A stretch of DNA of 43,927 nt from Rickettsia typhi (GTDB lineage Bacteria; Pseudomonadota; Alphaproteobacteria; Rickettsiales; UBA1997), in the NCBI GenBank assembly GCA_945862455.1, contig CAMAXU010000015.1, positions 1 to 43,927 of the forward strand, read 5' to 3'. The notes beneath the pieces are model-generated. The model had not been told where the DNA came from and did not search any database. It was given only the letters and a program-made list of their open reading frames with translations. This document shows, piece after piece, positions 23,787-32,878 of this stretch. Made by a program: the position numbers and the translations under genes. How positions within the stretch are numbered: the stretch's first letter is position 1; every line of letters begins with the position of its first letter.

Positions 23787-23878
23787 ATCGAGTGGACCAC
23801 GTCGTAAAGACGGGGTGACAATATTAGGTAGATTCCCCCCACATTGTCACCCCGTCTTTACGACGGGGTCCACTCGAT
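23787..23878. repeat. Near-perfect 36-bp inverted repeat between macA- and macB-like genes
   Basis: Arms 23787-23822 and 23843-23878 are reverse complements with one mismatch in 36, around a 20-nt loop (ATTAGGTAGATTCCCCCCAC). Arm blocks include ATCGAGTGGACC and CGTCGTAAAGACGGGGTGAC. The arms are clearly richer in G+C than the surroundings. In RNA it would form a very stable hairpin in the middle of the efflux operon, only 20 bp before the MacB-type start. It is probably a mobile palindromic element and may reduce or punctuate downstream expression. Confidence 0.88.
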
Positions 23879-23897
23879 CTCAAAACAAAAACAAATC

Positions 23898-25850
23898 ATG
23901 ATCGAAATCAAAAACGTCACCAAAACCTATCAAATGGGCGACACAACAGTTCACGCGCTTCGTGGCGTTTCACTCACAATTGAAGATGGCGATTTTGTTG
24001 CAATCATGGGTCCTTCCGGTTCGGGCAAAACTACAATGGCAAACGTTCTAGGACTTCTCGACGTTCCAAGTTCTGGCTCTTACAAATTAAATGGCCGCGA
24101 AATTTCGCAACTTTCTGAAGATGATTTAGCAGTTTTACGCCGCGAAGAAATTGGCTTCATCTTTCAACAGTTTAATTTACTCCCGCGGATGTCTGCGGCA
24201 GAAAATGTCGCTTTACCTTTACTTTATTCGGGACATGAAAATGAAGAAAAATTCGAATATAAGCTTTTAAAAAATGTTGGTTTAGGAACCAGATCCGATC
24301 ATAAACCAAAAGAACTCTCTGGCGGACAACAACAGCGCGTAGCAATAGCGCGATCACTCGTCAATAAACCAAAAATGATTTTAGCTGATGAACCGACGGG
24401 AAACCTTGATTCAGTAAGCGAAAAAGAAATCATGAAAATTTTACATGATTTAAATGAGCAAGGCATCACGATTGTAATAATTACTCACGAAGATGAAATT
24501 GGCGAGCAAGCTAATCGCCTAATTCGAATGCGCGACGGCGTTGTTCAATCTGATGAAAGGAAAAAAACTTTTAAAAAAAGTGAAGCCAAAAAAGCTGCGA
24601 TTGAAATTGAAACTACAGCTAAAATTAATACCGCAGAAGTTGTCGAATATTTCCGACAAGGTTTAAAAACGCTTTTGGCAAATAAAGTTCGCACCTGTTT
24701 ATCAATGTTGGGAATTTTAATTGGCGTTGCCGCAGTTGTTGCAACGCTTGCAATTGGAAGTGGTGCGCAGCGCGCAATTGAAAAACAACTAGCTTCGCTT
24801 GGTTCAAATTTAATTGTTTTAAGATCGGGAGCGGTGCGCGTTGCAGGAGTTTCGCAAGAAGCCGGCGCTACAACCAGACTTAATTTTGAAGATGCTAAAG
24901 CTCTAAAAAATGAACTCTCCGAAGTAAAAGAAGTTTCACCCAGCGTTAATGGACGAGGTCAGGTAACTTTTTTAAATAAAAATTGGAGCACCCAAATAAT
25001 CGGCGCTTCGCCACCTTACGCCAGAATTCGCGCTGCTCAACCTTTGGTGGGAAGATTTATTACTGACGAAGAAAATTCTAAACGTGCAAGAGTTGCAGTT
25101 ATCGGCGAAACTGTGATTTCAGAATTATTCGGCGATAAAAATCCAATTGGAGAAATGATTAAAATCAATAAAGTAAATTTTCAGATAATCGGGATTTTAC
25201 CTCAAAAAGGCGCCAATGGCTGGCAAGATCAAGATGATGTAATTGTGATTCCAATTTTAACTGCAATGTATCGTTTGTTGGGCAAAGAATATGTTGATTC
25301 GATCGATATTGAAGCCAAAAACGCCGAAAGTGTTGATGATATGCAAGAAAAAATTATGGATTTAATGTATGCCCGAAAGCGCGTGCCTTTTTCGCAACGT
25401 AAAGATGCTTTTCAAATTCGTAACATGGCCGATATTAAAGAAACTCTATCCGAAAGCAGCAAAACAATGTCAATTTTACTTTCTTCAATTGCGGCAATTT
25501 CGCTTCTAGTTGGCGGAATTGGCATTATGAATATCATGTTGGTTTCAGTCACCGAGCGCACTAAAGAAATTGGTTTGAGAAAAGCGATTGGCGCAAAGAA
25601 ACGCGATATTTTAATGCAGTTTTTAGCAGAATCAGTTGTTGTGAGTGTGATTGGCGGTTTGGCGGGCATTATTTTGGGAGTTGGAAGTGCAAAAATTTTA
25701 TCAACACTTGCAGGCTGGGATACTTTGGTTTCGATAAATTCAGTGTTATTGGCTTTTTCTTTTTCAGTTTTTATCGGACTTTTATTTGGAATTTATCCGG
25801 CGCGAAAAGCTTCTGATCTAATGCCAATTGATGCTTTGAGATATGAATAG
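23898..25850 (+). CDS. MacB-like ABC transporter, fused ATPase and permease
   Basis: The protein is 650 residues from the ATG at 23898. The frame is open back to 23844 but that part is the translated arm of a palindrome. Residues 1-~225 are the ATPase: GPSGSGKTT (Walker A, about 38-46), [12 protein letters not shown] (Q-loop), [15 protein letters not shown] (signature), [13 protein letters not shown] (Walker B). A linker leads to the first membrane helix (about 260-290), then a periplasmic domain (about 290-515) and three helices near the C-terminus with [23 protein letters not shown]. This is the MacB mechanotransmission architecture. With the adaptor and TolC-type genes it forms a tripartite exporter. 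Substrate (macrolide, lipoprotein, peptide toxin or other) cannot be told. Confidence 0.94.
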   Translation: MIEIKNVTKTYQMGDTTVHALRGVSLTIEDGDFVAIMGPSGSGKTTMANVLGLLDVPSSGSYKLNGREISQLSEDDLAVLRREEIGFIFQQFNLLPRMSAAENVALPLLYSGHENEEKFEYKLLKNVGLGTRSDHKPKELSGGQQQRVAIARSLVNKPKMILADEPTGNLDSVSEKEIMKILHDLNEQGITIVIITHEDEIGEQANRLIRMRDGVVQSDERKKTFKKSEAKKAAIEIETTAKINTAEVVEYFRQGLKTLLANKVRTCLSMLGILIGVAAVVATLAIGSGAQRAIEKQLASLGSNLIVLRSGAVRVAGVSQEAGATTRLNFEDAKALKNELSEVKEVSPSVNGRGQVTFLNKNWSTQIIGASPPYARIRAAQPLVGRFITDEENSKRARVAVIGETVISELFGDKNPIGEMIKINKVNFQIIGILPQKGANGWQDQDDVIVIPILTAMYRLLGKEYVDSIDIEAKNAESVDDMQEKIMDLMYARKRVPFSQRKDAFQIRNMADIKETLSESSKTMSILLSSIAAISLLVGGIGIMNIMLVSVTERTKEIGLRKAIGAKKRDILMQFLAESVVVSVIGGLAGIILGVGSAKILSTLAGWDTLVSINSVLLAFSFSVFIGLLFGIYPARKASDLMPIDALRYE

Positions 25851-25863
25851 AAATAAAATTACC

Positions 25864-25927
25864 CGGGATGGGGATCCCCGCAAAGCGGGGCGCGACTCGT
25901 GTCGCGTTTTCGTATCCCGAAGGGATA
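25864..25927. repeat. Compact G+C-rich cluster of three hairpins after the macB-like gene
   Basis: In 64 bp there are CCCCGC-AAA-GCGGGG (25876-25890), CGCGAC-TCGT-GTCGCG (25891-25906) followed by TTTT, and TATCCC-GAA-GGGATA (25913-25927). In addition CGGGAT (25864-25869) can pair with ATCCCG (25914-25919) to enclose the inner two. Composition is very unlike the flanks. It probably terminates the efflux operon and looks like an inserted palindromic element. Confidence 0.72.
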
Positions 25928-26028
25928 AAGGAATAAAATTATTTTTACTGCTTTATCAAAAAAAATAAATGTAATGTTTTTTAAGCTTTAAAAAAGGTGA
26001 TTATCCCTTAAGACACAATTGATGTGAT

Positions 26029-26090
26029 CCTGAGTCTTTCGAAGGATGATTCAAAACCGAAACTAGAATCACCCTTCGACAGGCTCAGAG
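26029..26090. repeat. Imperfect palindromic element of the CTTCGACAGGCTCAG type
   Basis: Left arm CCTGAGTCTTTCGAAGGATG (continuing to 26052) pairs with a right arm (26066-26090) containing ACCCTTCGACAGGCTCAG, about 20 of 24 positions, around a 13-nt A-rich loop. Sequences with this core are frequent dispersed palindromes in several bacterial groups. Together with the hairpin cluster at 25864 it fills most of the 322-bp gap before the DUF1993 gene. The rest of the gap is AT-rich without recognisable features. Confidence 0.7.
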
Positions 26091-26172
26091 TTGACCTCGA
26101 GCTTTTTTTGAATCAAGTTATAATTATATTAAAAAAGAACAAAATTTTCCCTCAACAACCAAAACTAAATTT

Positions 26173-26676
26173 ATGACCATTTCAATGTATGATGCTTTAA
26201 TTCCTCTTTCCATTAACAACTTGGAAAATCTTTCTGCGATTTTGGCAAAAGCTGAATCACATGCGCAATCGAAAAAAATTGATGAAAGCATTTTCATCAA
26301 TGCCCGTTTATTTCCTGATATGTTACCTTTTTTGCGCCAAGTACAAATTGCCTGCGACACTGCCAAAGCAGGCGCAGCAAGACTTGCAGAAATTGAAGTT
26401 CCAAATCATCCTGATGTGGAAAAAACTTTTGGTGAGCTTCAAACCAGAATTAATAAAACCATCGAGTTTTTAAAAACTATTAAACCAGCGCACATCAACG
26501 GCAAAGAAGAATTGAAAATTAGCTATATTCAGCGTGAAAAAGAGAAAAATTTTATCGGCTTGCCTTATTTGTTAAACCACACTTTGCCGAATCTATTTTT
26601 TCACATTACAACAGCTTATGCAATTTTAAGACATAATGGCGTTGAGATTGGGAAGAAAGATTTTTTGGGTAATTAA
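26173..26676 (+). CDS. DUF1993 family protein
   Basis: The 167-residue product matches DUF1993 across its length: MYDALIPLSINNLENLSAILAKAESHA at the start, INARLFPDMLPFLRQVQIACDTAKAGAARL, TFGELQTRINKTIEFLKTI, and the C-terminal LPYLLNHTLPNLFFHITTAYAILRHNGVEIGKKDFLG. The family forms a DinB-like helical bundle of unknown function, and no enzyme activity is assigned. No signal peptide. It stands alone, flanked on both sides by palindromic elements. Confidence 0.92.
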   Translation: MTISMYDALIPLSINNLENLSAILAKAESHAQSKKIDESIFINARLFPDMLPFLRQVQIACDTAKAGAARLAEIEVPNHPDVEKTFGELQTRINKTIEFLKTIKPAHINGKEELKISYIQREKEKNFIGLPYLLNHTLPNLFFHITTAYAILRHNGVEIGKKDFLGN

Positions 26677-26846
26677 ATCGGCAATGAATTGTGATTTGGA
26701 TTATGCCAATTTTTTACATGCCTCAATTTTTGCTCAATTGAATTAAAGTCAGGTCAATGTGAAATATGGATTTGAAAATCTGTTGCAGTTTTTAAAAGGT
26801 TTTTTCCAACTTTTGAGCGCTTTTTTAGTAAAATTTTGAAAAATAT

Positions 26847-26988
26847 GGCGCTGTCGCAAATCAAGTTTTTCTAAGAAATTTTTGTGATTCTAAATTTTTT
26901 GAAAGGTAAGCGTACCTAGATGTACGTGCGTTTCAAAAAATTTAGAATTGCAAAAAGTTCGACGAAAAAGTTGATTTGCGACAGCGCC
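26847..26988. mobile_element. 142-bp palindromic MITE-like element with GGCGCTGTCGCAAATCAA ends
   Basis: The two halves pair over about 60 bp each: the outer 18 bp (GGCGCTGTCGCAAATCAA) are exact inverted repeats, and an inner block containing ATTCTAAATTTTTTGAAA is also exact. The centre is a CGTAC...GTACG palindrome. The ends resemble those of IS6-family insertion sequences (GGC-CTGT-GCAAA type). AATAT occurs directly outside both ends and might be a target duplication, although IS6 elements normally make 8 bp. The flanks beyond also pair partly. It occupies the centre of the 402-bp gap 26677-27078, which holds no gene. Confidence 0.75.
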
Positions 26989-27078
26989 AATATCTGGATA
27001 TATTTTGAAAAATTTTGCTAAAAAATAAGCCGAAATAGGACGAGATATGGAATAAAAATAATTAACTAATCTATCCCT

Positions 27079-27516
27079 CTAAATCTGAATCTCAGCCTTA
27101 TCACTCAAATATTTCCGCAAATCATGCGGATGAAATTCGGTAATATTTTTATGCACCTTGTGACTTACTTTTAATTGGGTTTTTTTATCCAATGCTTCGA
27201 ATAAAAAATTCAGCATTTTATGAGGTGCAATCAAAATTAATTCGTCATACTGATCACAATTAACTGATTCACATAAAAAATGCGAAATCTCATGCGCAAA
27301 ATGCTGCCTTTCAACATCTTTGGTATCGGTATGAGGTTCAATTGCATGTCTTCCTGATCCAAAACTATCAAAAGTGCGACCCGGTTTATCGTTTGGTTCG
27401 CTTTCAAATTTAATTTCTTTAATCAATTGCGGCTCACCTTTTTTATTTTTAATGGTTTGAAAAATTTTAACATCGTGACTATCCGCAACTGCGATCCAAA
27501 TAATTTCTTGTTTCAT
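27079..27516 (-). CDS. Host-attachment family protein (PF10116-like)
   Basis: The 145-residue product resembles the family named after an Agrobacterium protein needed for attachment to plant cells. Features are EIIWIAVADSHDVKIFQTI (N-terminal strand), GRTFDSFGSGRHAIEPHTDTKDVERQHFAHEISHFL, YDELILIAPHKMLNFLFEAL, and the typical ending HKNITEFHPHDLRKYLSD. No signal peptide is seen, so a direct surface role is doubtful; the fold is related to translation release-factor-like domains. It lies 59 bp downstream of the outer-membrane barrel gene on the same strand. Confidence 0.88.
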   Translation of the reverse strand: MKQEIIWIAVADSHDVKIFQTIKNKKGEPQLIKEIKFESEPNDKPGRTFDSFGSGRHAIEPHTDTKDVERQHFAHEISHFLCESVNCDQYDELILIAPHKMLNFLFEALDKKTQLKVSHKVHKNITEFHPHDLRKYLSDKAEIQI

Positions 27517-27575
27517 AAAATCTCCTAAAGTTGACGATCAAATCTTATACAAAGCTGCATTCAAAAATAAATTTC

Positions 27576-28202
27576 TTAGAAATTATAAATCACACCAATT
27601 CTTGCCACGCCTAAACGAGTTTTTATTTTTGAACCCGATTCAGCGTAACGCATGTTAAATTGTTGATAATCGTAAGCTGCTTTAAGCGTTATTCCCAAAG
27701 GCAAATCAAACAAAATACCAACGCCGTAAAGTGGAGCAACTTCAGAATCATGAGCTGAATTATTCACGAAAAAAACATTGTTTTGATAATTAACTTTCGC
27801 AGCACCAAGTGTTAAAAAAGGCGTAACTCTTGGTAAAATTGCAAAACCAAGATTAGCTTTCACACCGTAACGATCTTTAAGTTGAATATTGTCACCATTT
27901 CCTCTTGTTCCAAGCGTGGAGTAAAAGTTATTAGAGTAAGTATCGAGTCGATCATAAAAGCCTTCAACCGATGCTAATAAATTCAAGAAATCAAATCGAA
28001 TACCAGCATTGGAACCCCAACTTGATTTATCAGTATCAACAACATCGCCATCTCTTGGTCCAGTTAAGGATCCAGATGGATTGTCCGCTTTGTGTATTGC
28101 GTTAGATTGTATTGCGTCAAAACCGATGAAAATACCGGTAGCGTAGGAAGAAGTAGAGAGAAGAGCCGCAGTACAAAATATTGCAAGAAAAGTTTTTTTC
28201 AT
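27576..28202 (-). CDS. Small outer-membrane beta-barrel protein
   Basis: The 208-residue product has a signal peptide (MKKTFLAIFCTAALLSTSSYA, cleavage near 21) and alternating-hydrophobicity strands. Examples are GIRFDFLNLLASVEGFYDRL, YGVKANLGFAILPRVTPFLTLGAAKVNYQ, and a last strand LGVARIGVIYNF ending in Phe as outer-membrane proteins do. This fits an 8-stranded OmpA/OmpW-like barrel. Sequence level identity to a named family is not clear. Such proteins are often immunodominant surface antigens in Rickettsiales; that link is inference. Confidence 0.82.
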   Translation of the reverse strand: MKKTFLAIFCTAALLSTSSYATGIFIGFDAIQSNAIHKADNPSGSLTGPRDGDVVDTDKSSWGSNAGIRFDFLNLLASVEGFYDRLDTYSNNFYSTLGTRGNGDNIQLKDRYGVKANLGFAILPRVTPFLTLGAAKVNYQNNVFFVNNSAHDSEVAPLYGVGILFDLPLGITLKAAYDYQQFNMRYAESGSKIKTRLGVARIGVIYNF

Positions 28203-28371
28203 AATTACCTCTTTTATTTTCGATTAAAAATCAGTAACGAAAGATACGTCGCAAATAACTTACTTGAAACAGAAGTGTTCTGATTTTTTCTACAAGATTA
28301 TTTTTTGGAATTTTGATTTGGTGTCGCAGGGCGGGATTTTTTTAGATCGAACTAACATCGAACACAAATCA

Positions 28372-28398
28372 TTGACAACAACAATATAAAATTATTAA
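28372..28398 (+). promoter_or_regulatory. Possible promoter for icd
   Basis: A perfect -35 hexamer TTGACA at 28372-28377 is followed after 15 bp by TATTAA (28393-28398), a weak -10. It lies about 30 bp before the icd start in the 228-bp divergent gap. Spacing is shorter than ideal, so this is tentative. Confidence 0.35.
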
Positions 28399-28430
28399 AC
28401 CAAACCCTATTCCCAATCAAACATTTTCTT

Positions 28431-29654
28431 ATGCAAAAAATTCTCGTAAAAAATCCCGTAGTCGAATTAGACGGCGATGAAATGACTCGTATCATTTGGA
28501 AGTTTATCAAAGAAAAATTAATCCTGCCTTACATCGATATTGATATAAAATATTTCGACCTCAGCATTCAAAATCGCGATGCCACTAACGACCAAATCAC
28601 CATTGATTCCGCCAATGCCATTAAAAAATATAATGTCGGCATAAAATGCGCCACAATCACACCCGACGAAGCCCGCCAAAAAGAGTTTAACTTAAAACAA
28701 ATCTGGAAATCGCCAAACGGCACTATCAGAAATATTTTGGACGGCACGGTTTTTCGTGAACCAATTGTATGTACAAATGTTCCCAGAATTGTTTCTAACT
28801 GGACTTCACCAATTATCGTGGGTCGTCACGCTTTCGCTGATCAATATAAAGCCACAGATTTCGTGATTCCAAGCAAAGGAAAATTAACCATCAAATTCGA
28901 AGGTGAAGATGGCAAAGTTATTGAACATGAAGTTTATAAATTCACCGGCTCGGGCGTTGCGTTGGCTATGTATAACACCGACGAATCAATTCGTGGTTTT
29001 GCTTATTCTTGCTTCAACCTCGCTTTGCAAAAGAGCTGGCCACTTTATCTTTCCACCAAAAACACCATTTTAAAAAAATATGACGGCCGCTTTAAAGATA
29101 TTTTTGCCGAAATTTACGAAAAAGAATTTAAAGAAAAATTCGCCGAGAAAAAAATTATTTACGAACATCGCCTGATCGATGATATGGTTGCATCGGCCTT
29201 AAAATGGAGCGGCAATTTCATCTGGGCATGCAAAAATTATGACGGCGATGTGCAATCCGATTCAGTAGCGCAAGGCTTCGGATCTTTAGGCTTAATGACA
29301 TCAGTTTTAATAACTCCAGACGGTCAAACCATGGAAGCCGAAGCTGCCCACGGCACCGTCACCCGCCACTTTCGCGATCACCAAGCCGGCAAACCAACAT
29401 CAACAAATCCAATGGCTTCAATTTTTGCTTGGACTCGCGGCTTGGCTTTCCGTGGCAAGTTAGACGAAAATCAAAAATTAATAAATTTTTGTCAAACCTT
29501 AGAACAAGTTTGCATCAAAACAGTTCAAAGTGGAAAAATGACCAAAGATTTAGCGGTTTGTATTCACGGCAACAAAGTGGAACACGGCAAAGATTATCTT
29601 TACACCGAAGAATTTTTGGAAGCGATCAACAAAAATCTGATTGAGCAACTTTAA
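28431..29654 (+). CDS. icd: NADP-dependent isocitrate dehydrogenase, eukaryote-type (homodimeric subfamily)
   Basis: The 407-residue product is an intact isocitrate dehydrogenase of the type shared by mitochondria/cytosol of eukaryotes and many alphaproteobacteria. It converts isocitrate to 2-oxoglutarate in the TCA cycle with NADP+. Blocks include [55 protein letters not shown] (substrate Ser/Arg), [49 protein letters not shown] (metal Asp residues) and [11 protein letters not shown] near the cofactor site. It is a single-gene unit converging on the GNAT gene, with a hairpin between them. Confidence 0.97.
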   Translation: MQKILVKNPVVELDGDEMTRIIWKFIKEKLILPYIDIDIKYFDLSIQNRDATNDQITIDSANAIKKYNVGIKCATITPDEARQKEFNLKQIWKSPNGTIRNILDGTVFREPIVCTNVPRIVSNWTSPIIVGRHAFADQYKATDFVIPSKGKLTIKFEGEDGKVIEHEVYKFTGSGVALAMYNTDESIRGFAYSCFNLALQKSWPLYLSTKNTILKKYDGRFKDIFAEIYEKEFKEKFAEKKIIYEHRLIDDMVASALKWSGNFIWACKNYDGDVQSDSVAQGFGSLGLMTSVLITPDGQTMEAEAAHGTVTRHFRDHQAGKPTSTNPMASIFAWTRGLAFRGKLDENQKLINFCQTLEQVCIKTVQSGKMTKDLAVCIHGNKVEHGKDYLYTEEFLEAINKNLIEQL

Positions 29655-29688
29655 AAGATAAAAGATATTTCAGCACATCACCACTCTT

Positions 29689-29726
29689 TACCAAACTAAA
29701 ATTTATACTCTTAGTTTGGTATAATC
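29689..29726 (+). terminator. Hairpin between convergent icd and GNAT genes
   Basis: TACCAAACTAA (29689-29699) and TTAGTTTGGTA (29711-29721) form a perfect 11-bp stem with an 11-nt loop, followed by TAATCTTTTT on the plus strand. It is well placed to terminate icd. The TACCAAA ends are like those of the elements at 2216 and 12907, so it may be a minimal member of the same repeat family. Confidence 0.75.
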
Positions 29727-29738
29727 TTTTTGGAAGAG

Positions 29739-30167
29739 CTACTCCACCAACAACTTGATCATAACTTGACTTTCTTTGCCATTTTCTTCGAATCTTTCGC
29801 CACGACAGAAATATTGATTTTTCAAAAAAAAATTCACCGCGCTTCGACCAGCGTAATCACTAGCGTGGCAATAAATTGCAACTACATCATTTTCTAAAAC
29901 ATAATCTTCGCAGAATTTTAACAACATCGAACCAATGCCTTTATTTTGCATTTCCAAAGCCACAACAACATTCATCATTTTATAAAGATTTTCTTCATGA
30001 ATAAGCGTCGCAGTTGCGCAGATTTTATTATCTAAAAATCCAACAATAATAACTTTATCATCTTTAAATTTAGGCTTTCTGCCAAACACATCTTCACAAA
30101 GCAATGCCGCGTCTTCACTATAAACGCTGCCTTGCTTTGCAACTTTAAAAATTAAATTATTAACCAT
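29739..30167 (-). CDS. GNAT family N-acetyltransferase
   Basis: The product is 142 residues from the ATG at 30167, which overlaps the secA stop by 8 bp, a normal translational coupling. A longer reading from 30254 would overlap secA by 95 bp and is not favoured. The GNAT core is present: IIVGFLDNKICATATLIHEE (beta strands), MMNVVVALEMQNKGIGSMLLKFCEDYV, which holds the acetyl-CoA-binding Q-x-x-G-I/x-G loop, and AIYCHASDYAGRSAVNFFLKNQYFCRGERFEE in the C-terminal half. The acceptor substrate is unknown. It is the last gene of the pepA-murA-secA operon. Confidence 0.87.
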   Translation of the reverse strand: MVNNLIFKVAKQGSVYSEDAALLCEDVFGRKPKFKDDKVIIVGFLDNKICATATLIHEENLYKMMNVVVALEMQNKGIGSMLLKFCEDYVLENDVVAIYCHASDYAGRSAVNFFLKNQYFCRGERFEENGKESQVMIKLLVE

Positions 30168-32865
30168 GACATTGTTTGAATTTCTTGCCACTTCCGCATG
30201 GGCAAGATTCATTGCGGCCAACATTTCCCCAACTTTCTCGGTTTCTTGGATCACGATCTTGTGGTTTTACATTCGATTTTAATGGTGTTTTAGTTTGCAG
30301 CGCTTTTGGCTCGCTTTGCATAAAAGCTGGGTCATTTCTGGTTTCAAACATTCTTTGTTTTGGCGCTTGGGTAATTAAATTTATCTCGCCTTCATCGCGA
30401 TCAACATTGATTTGAACATGAGCAATTCTGCTTAAAACTTGTTCTTCGATTCTAAGCATCATTTCTTCAAATAAATTAAAGGCATCGCGTTTATATTCAA
30501 TCAATGGATCCTTCTGCGCGTAAGCGCGAAGATTAATTCCATGACGCAATTTATCGAGTGAAAGCAAATGATCTTTCCATTCTGAATCCAAAGTTAACAA
30601 GAAAATTTGCTTCTCGATTTTCTTCACAATTTCTGCGCCATAAAGCCTTTCTTTTTCGACAAAAATTTCAGCTGTGTGACCTTCAATATAATTTAAAATT
30701 TCTCTTTCCGTCACGCCTTCAACCGCAGCTTGAGCTTTTAAATCAAACTTCACGCCGTAAATTCTAAAAATTTCTTTTTCCAAAAGATCAATTTCCCATT
30801 GTTCGCTATATGAGTTTTTTGGAATACAATCTTCTACCAATTCTTGATTGATTTGACTTCTGAATTTTTTCAATTTTTCTGAAATATCGCTAACATCAAT
30901 AGTTTCATGACGTAATGCAAAGATTACTTTTCGTTGCTGATTTACAACATCGTCATATTTCAAAAGGTTTTTTCTGATTTCATAATTTCTCATTTCAACC
31001 TTATGCTGCGCGCCAGCAAGAGTTTTTGTAATCCATGGATGAACAATTGCTTCATCATCTTTCAAACCAAATCTCGATAAAACAGCCTGTAATTTTTCCG
31101 AACCAAAAATACGCATCAAATCATCTTCAAGCGATAAATAAAATTTTGATCTTCCCGGATCGCCCTGACGACCAGAGCGACCGCGCAATTGATTGTCAAT
31201 TCTACGACTTTCATGTCTTTCAGTTGCCAGAACATAAAGACCACCAGCCGCAATTGCGGTTTTTTTATCAGCTTCAACTTTTGCTTTAATTTCTGCGGCT
31301 TTTTGGGAATCGGCATCATCAACTAATTTTTCAATCATCAATTCCGGATTGCCGCCAAGCATGATGTCAGTTCCGCGCCCCGCCATGTTGGTTGCAATTG
31401 TAATTGCGCTGGGAATGCCAGCTTGCGAAATAATTTCCGCTTCTTGTTCGTGATATTTAGCATTCAAAACGCTGTGCGGCAATTTTTCAGCGCGCAATAA
31501 TTTTGAGAGATATTCAGATTTTTCAATACTGATTGTGCCAACTAAAATCGGCTGCTGCTTGGCGTGCGCTTCTTTGATAGCTTTTACAATTGCATCATAT
31601 TTGCCTTTTTCATTTTTGTAAATTTCATCATCTTCATCAATTCTTGAAATCGTGCGATTAGTTGGAATTTCAACCACGCGCAAATTGTAAATTTCTTCAA
31701 ACTCAATTGCTTCAGTTGAAGCAGTTCCAGTCATGCCCGCTAACTTTTTGTAGAGGCGAAAATAATTTTGGAATGTAATTGAAGCCAAAGTTTGGTTTTC
31801 ATTTCTTACTTTTACACCTTCTTTTGCTTCCAAAGCTTGATGCAAACCATCGGAGAAGCGTCGCCCTTCCTGCATTCTTCCCGTGAATTCATCGATAATA
31901 ATGATTGATCCGTCTTTAACAATATAATCAATTTCGCTTTTGAAAATCTTATGCGCTTTCAATGCCTGATTGATGTGATGCACAAAAGAAATATGCGATG
32001 GATCGTAAAGCGAGGAATCTTGTTCGATAGTTCCTGCCTCTTTTAACATTTTTTCTAGACTCTCAATTCCTGCTTCGGTTAAAAAAACTCCGCGATCTTT
32101 TTCTTCCATTTGAAAATCCTTGTCGGTAAGGCGCAAAATCAGGCGGTTAATCTCTTCATAGAGTTTAGAATTATCATCAGTTGGACCGGAAATAATCAAA
32201 GGAGTTCGCGCTTCATCAACTAAAATTGAGTCAACTTCATCAACAATCGCATAATGTTTGCTGCGTTGAACCATGTTTTCAGTGGCGAATTTCATATTGT
32301 CGCGCAGGTAATCAAAACCTAATTCGTTATTGGTAGCGTAGGTAATATCGCAAGCGTAAGCTTTGCGGCGATCATCATCATTTAATTCATTGGTCAAACA
32401 ACCAACAGTCAGCCCTAAAAATTGGTGAATTTTTCCCATCCATTCCGAGTCACGTTTCGCCAAATAATCATTTGTAGTTACAACGTGAACACCTTTGCCG
32501 CTTAAGGCATTTAGATAACAAGGCAAAGTTGCAACCAAGGTTTTCCCCTCACCCGTGCGCATTTCGGCAATTTTTCCTTGGTGTAAAATCATGCCGCCAA
32601 TTAATTGTACATCGAAATGGCGCATGTTTAAAACACGTTTTCCAGCTTCGCGAACCACAGCGAAAGCTTCGTGCAGAAGCGAATCAACAGTTGCGCCTTT
32701 TGCTAAACGCTCTTTAAATTCTGCAGTTTTTTCTTTTAATTGTTCATCTGAAAGCGCAGAGATTTGTGGTTCTAAAGCATTGATTTTATCAACATCAACA
32801 GCGAGAGATTTTATAATGCGTTCATTAACAGAACCAAAGATTTTTTTTGCGATAAAGGAAAGCAT
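30160..32865 (-). CDS. secA: Preprotein translocase ATPase SecA
   Basis: The 901-residue protein is the motor of the Sec translocon. Features in order are the N-terminal FGSVNERIIKSL; Walker A MRTGEGKTLVATLP near 100; YATNNELGFDYLRDNM; Walker B VDEVDSILVDEARTPLIISG near 210; the preprotein-binding domain; TGTASTEAIEFEEIYNL; ATNMAGRGTDIMLGGNPE; RIDNQLRGRSGRQGDPG; and a C-terminal zinc motif CPCGSGKKFKQCH. Length is standard. It lies 13 bp after murA on the minus strand. Confidence 0.98.
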   Translation of the reverse strand: MLSFIAKKIFGSVNERIIKSLAVDVDKINALEPQISALSDEQLKEKTAEFKERLAKGATVDSLLHEAFAVVREAGKRVLNMRHFDVQLIGGMILHQGKIAEMRTGEGKTLVATLPCYLNALSGKGVHVVTTNDYLAKRDSEWMGKIHQFLGLTVGCLTNELNDDDRRKAYACDITYATNNELGFDYLRDNMKFATENMVQRSKHYAIVDEVDSILVDEARTPLIISGPTDDNSKLYEEINRLILRLTDKDFQMEEKDRGVFLTEAGIESLEKMLKEAGTIEQDSSLYDPSHISFVHHINQALKAHKIFKSEIDYIVKDGSIIIIDEFTGRMQEGRRFSDGLHQALEAKEGVKVRNENQTLASITFQNYFRLYKKLAGMTGTASTEAIEFEEIYNLRVVEIPTNRTISRIDEDDEIYKNEKGKYDAIVKAIKEAHAKQQPILVGTISIEKSEYLSKLLRAEKLPHSVLNAKYHEQEAEIISQAGIPSAITIATNMAGRGTDIMLGGNPELMIEKLVDDADSQKAAEIKAKVEADKKTAIAAGGLYVLATERHESRRIDNQLRGRSGRQGDPGRSKFYLSLEDDLMRIFGSEKLQAVLSRFGLKDDEAIVHPWITKTLAGAQHKVEMRNYEIRKNLLKYDDVVNQQRKVIFALRHETIDVSDISEKLKKFRSQINQELVEDCIPKNSYSEQWEIDLLEKEIFRIYGVKFDLKAQAAVEGVTEREILNYIEGHTAEIFVEKERLYGAEIVKKIEKQIFLLTLDSEWKDHLLSLDKLRHGINLRAYAQKDPLIEYKRDAFNLFEEMMLRIEEQVLSRIAHVQINVDRDEGEINLITQAPKQRMFETRNDPAFMQSEPKALQTKTPLKSNVKPQDRDPRNRESWGNVGRNESCPCGSGKKFKQCHG

Positions 32866-32878
32866 TTTTTAAGGAATT

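Noticed and set aside
23844-23897. Extended start of the MacB-type gene (18 extra residues beginning MSPRLYDG)
   Set aside because: These codons lie in the arm of the palindrome at 23787-23878. The homologous protein starts at the ATG at 23898.
28203-28430. Possible tRNA or small RNA gene in the gap before icd
   Set aside because: No cloverleaf or T-loop consensus (GGTTCRANYCC) could be found. A weak promoter is the only feature supported.
30168-30254. Longer GNAT start overlapping secA by 95 bp
   Set aside because: The extra residues come from the SecA zinc-motif region in another frame. The ATG at 30167 gives a normal GNAT length and an ordinary 8-bp overlap.
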